64,000 nt of DNA from Mesorhizobium sp. B2-4-3 (lineage in GTDB: Bacteria; Pseudomonadota; Alphaproteobacteria; Rhizobiales; Rhizobiaceae). Below the pieces are notes generated by a model. The model was not told the DNA's origin and searched no databases. It saw only the letters and a program-made list of their open reading frames with translations. Position 1 is the stretch's first letter, and each line of letters opens with the position of its first letter. Of the stretch, positions 63,567 to 64,000 are shown piece after piece. The position numbers and the translations under genes are program-made. Location of the stretch: assembly GCF_006442815.1 (NCBI RefSeq), contig NZ_VFVL01000004.1:186001-250000 (forward strand). Reading direction: 5' to 3'.

Positions 63567-64000
63567 TGATCGTCTCCCACGATCCTGAGATGAGGCCTGG
63601 CTTTCGACGCCGCGCCCTCCTCCATCTCGCGAAGCGCGGCACGCGCGCGGCCGATGCGCGACATCAAGGTTCCGAGCGGCACGCCGATGACATCGGCGGC
63701 CTGCTGGTAGGAAAGCCCCTCGATGGCGACGAGGTGCAGGGCGGAGCGCTGCTCCTCCGGGAGCGAAAGAAACGCTTCCCGGACCTGGGACAGGCGCACC
63801 GCATGGTCCTGCGACGCCGGCATGCTTTGGTCGGCGACAAGGCCGGCCTGCTCGACGCGCGCCGCCTCGGAGCGGCGCGAGCGCATGCGGTCGATGAAGA
63901 TGTTGTGCACGATCGCCAGGAGCCAAGCGCGCAGATTGCCGCTTGAGCGAAAGGTCGCGCGCCGCTCATAGGCGCGCACCAGCGCGTCATGGACGAGATC
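63563..64000 (-). CDS. ECF-type RNA polymerase sigma factor, 5' part cut off by the window edge
   Basis: At least 145 residues; the frame is still open at 64000 (DLVHDALVRAYERRATFR). Region 2 end is visible in FRSSGNLRAWLLAIVHNIFIDRMRS, region 4 in SLPEEQRSALHLVAIEGLSYQQAADVIGVPLGTLMSRIGRARAALRE. It is a small ECF factor paired with the membrane anti-sigma factor just downstream. The promoter and start lie outside the window. Confidence 0.92.
   Translation of the reverse strand, partial: DLVHDALVRAYERRATFRSSGNLRAWLLAIVHNIFIDRMRSRRSEAARVEQAGLVADQSMPASQDHAVRLSQVREAFLSLPEEQRSALHLVAIEGLSYQQAADVIGVPLGTLMSRIGRARAALREMEEGAASKARPHLRIVGDDQ

Noticed and set aside
1..64000. CRISPR arrays, insertion sequences, integrases, prophage
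   Set aside because: No spaced direct repeats, transposase or integrase motifs seen on either strand.

Overview
The window is a chromosomal segment of a GC-rich alphaproteobacterium of the order Hyphomicrobiales (Rhizobiales), most likely Mesorhizobium or a close relative. The evidence is the gene set (phosphatidylcholine synthase, invasion-associated locus B protein, HspQ, DUF930, an Omp25-type barrel remnant, a short-form MetRS) and several copies of the palindromic intergenic repeats typical of Mesorhizobium genomes. Most of it is ordinary core genome. No insertion sequence, prophage or CRISPR array is visible. Gene functions are assigned by reading motifs; no database search was run.

Layout. 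0-6.3 kb: a truncated plsY, a rhodanese, a divergent TetR/SDR pair with two clear operators, an L,D-transpeptidase and small exported proteins. 6.7-19.4 kb: an unusual block with a class III nucleotidyl cyclase-TolB-TPR protein, a 1408-residue cytochrome P450-membrane-DyP peroxidase fusion, a Crp-family regulator with an intact cyclic-nucleotide cassette, and a two-gene operon of a cytoplasmic double protease (subtilisin S8 plus HExxH zinc protease) and a ComEC-like metallo-beta-lactamase protein. A perfect TGTGA-N6-TCACA palindrome lies upstream of the P450-DyP gene and another upstream of the protease gene. I read this as a candidate cyclic-nucleotide-controlled redox/proteolysis system, and it is the main discovery candidate.

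19.7-33.4 kb: tRNA-Val, gph, rpiA, a DUF2059 protein, gor, a serine hydrolase, mgtE, a peptide-type ABC exporter, a FrnE-like DsbA, a YejA-like peptide-binding protein, ialB and hspQ. 33.7-45.7 kb: a UbiH-type hydroxylase, a coupled DUF2182-DUF1326-pcs operon, a quinone oxidoreductase, a complete BMP-type nucleoside ABC transporter, rimO and a TerC protein. 45.9-48.4 kb: a degenerate strip ending at tRNA-Ser(UGA), with a broken P-loop kinase-like gene, a second decayed ORF and two tiny paralogous genes resembling RiPP (lasso-leader-like) precursors.

48.7-56.3 kb: cell-envelope and housekeeping genes (rlpA, a DD-carboxypeptidase that has lost two catalytic motifs, then the tightly packed tmk-holB-metG-tatD-MBL operon). 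56.3-64 kb: fused LysR/transporter relics, an oxidoreductase, a ureohydrolase with an altered metal ligand, a broken outer-membrane barrel gene, an aldose epimerase, a Bax-inhibitor-1 protein and an anti-sigma/ECF sigma pair cut by the window end. Palindromic repeats abut or overlap the 3' ends of several genes and supply the stop codons of at least three.
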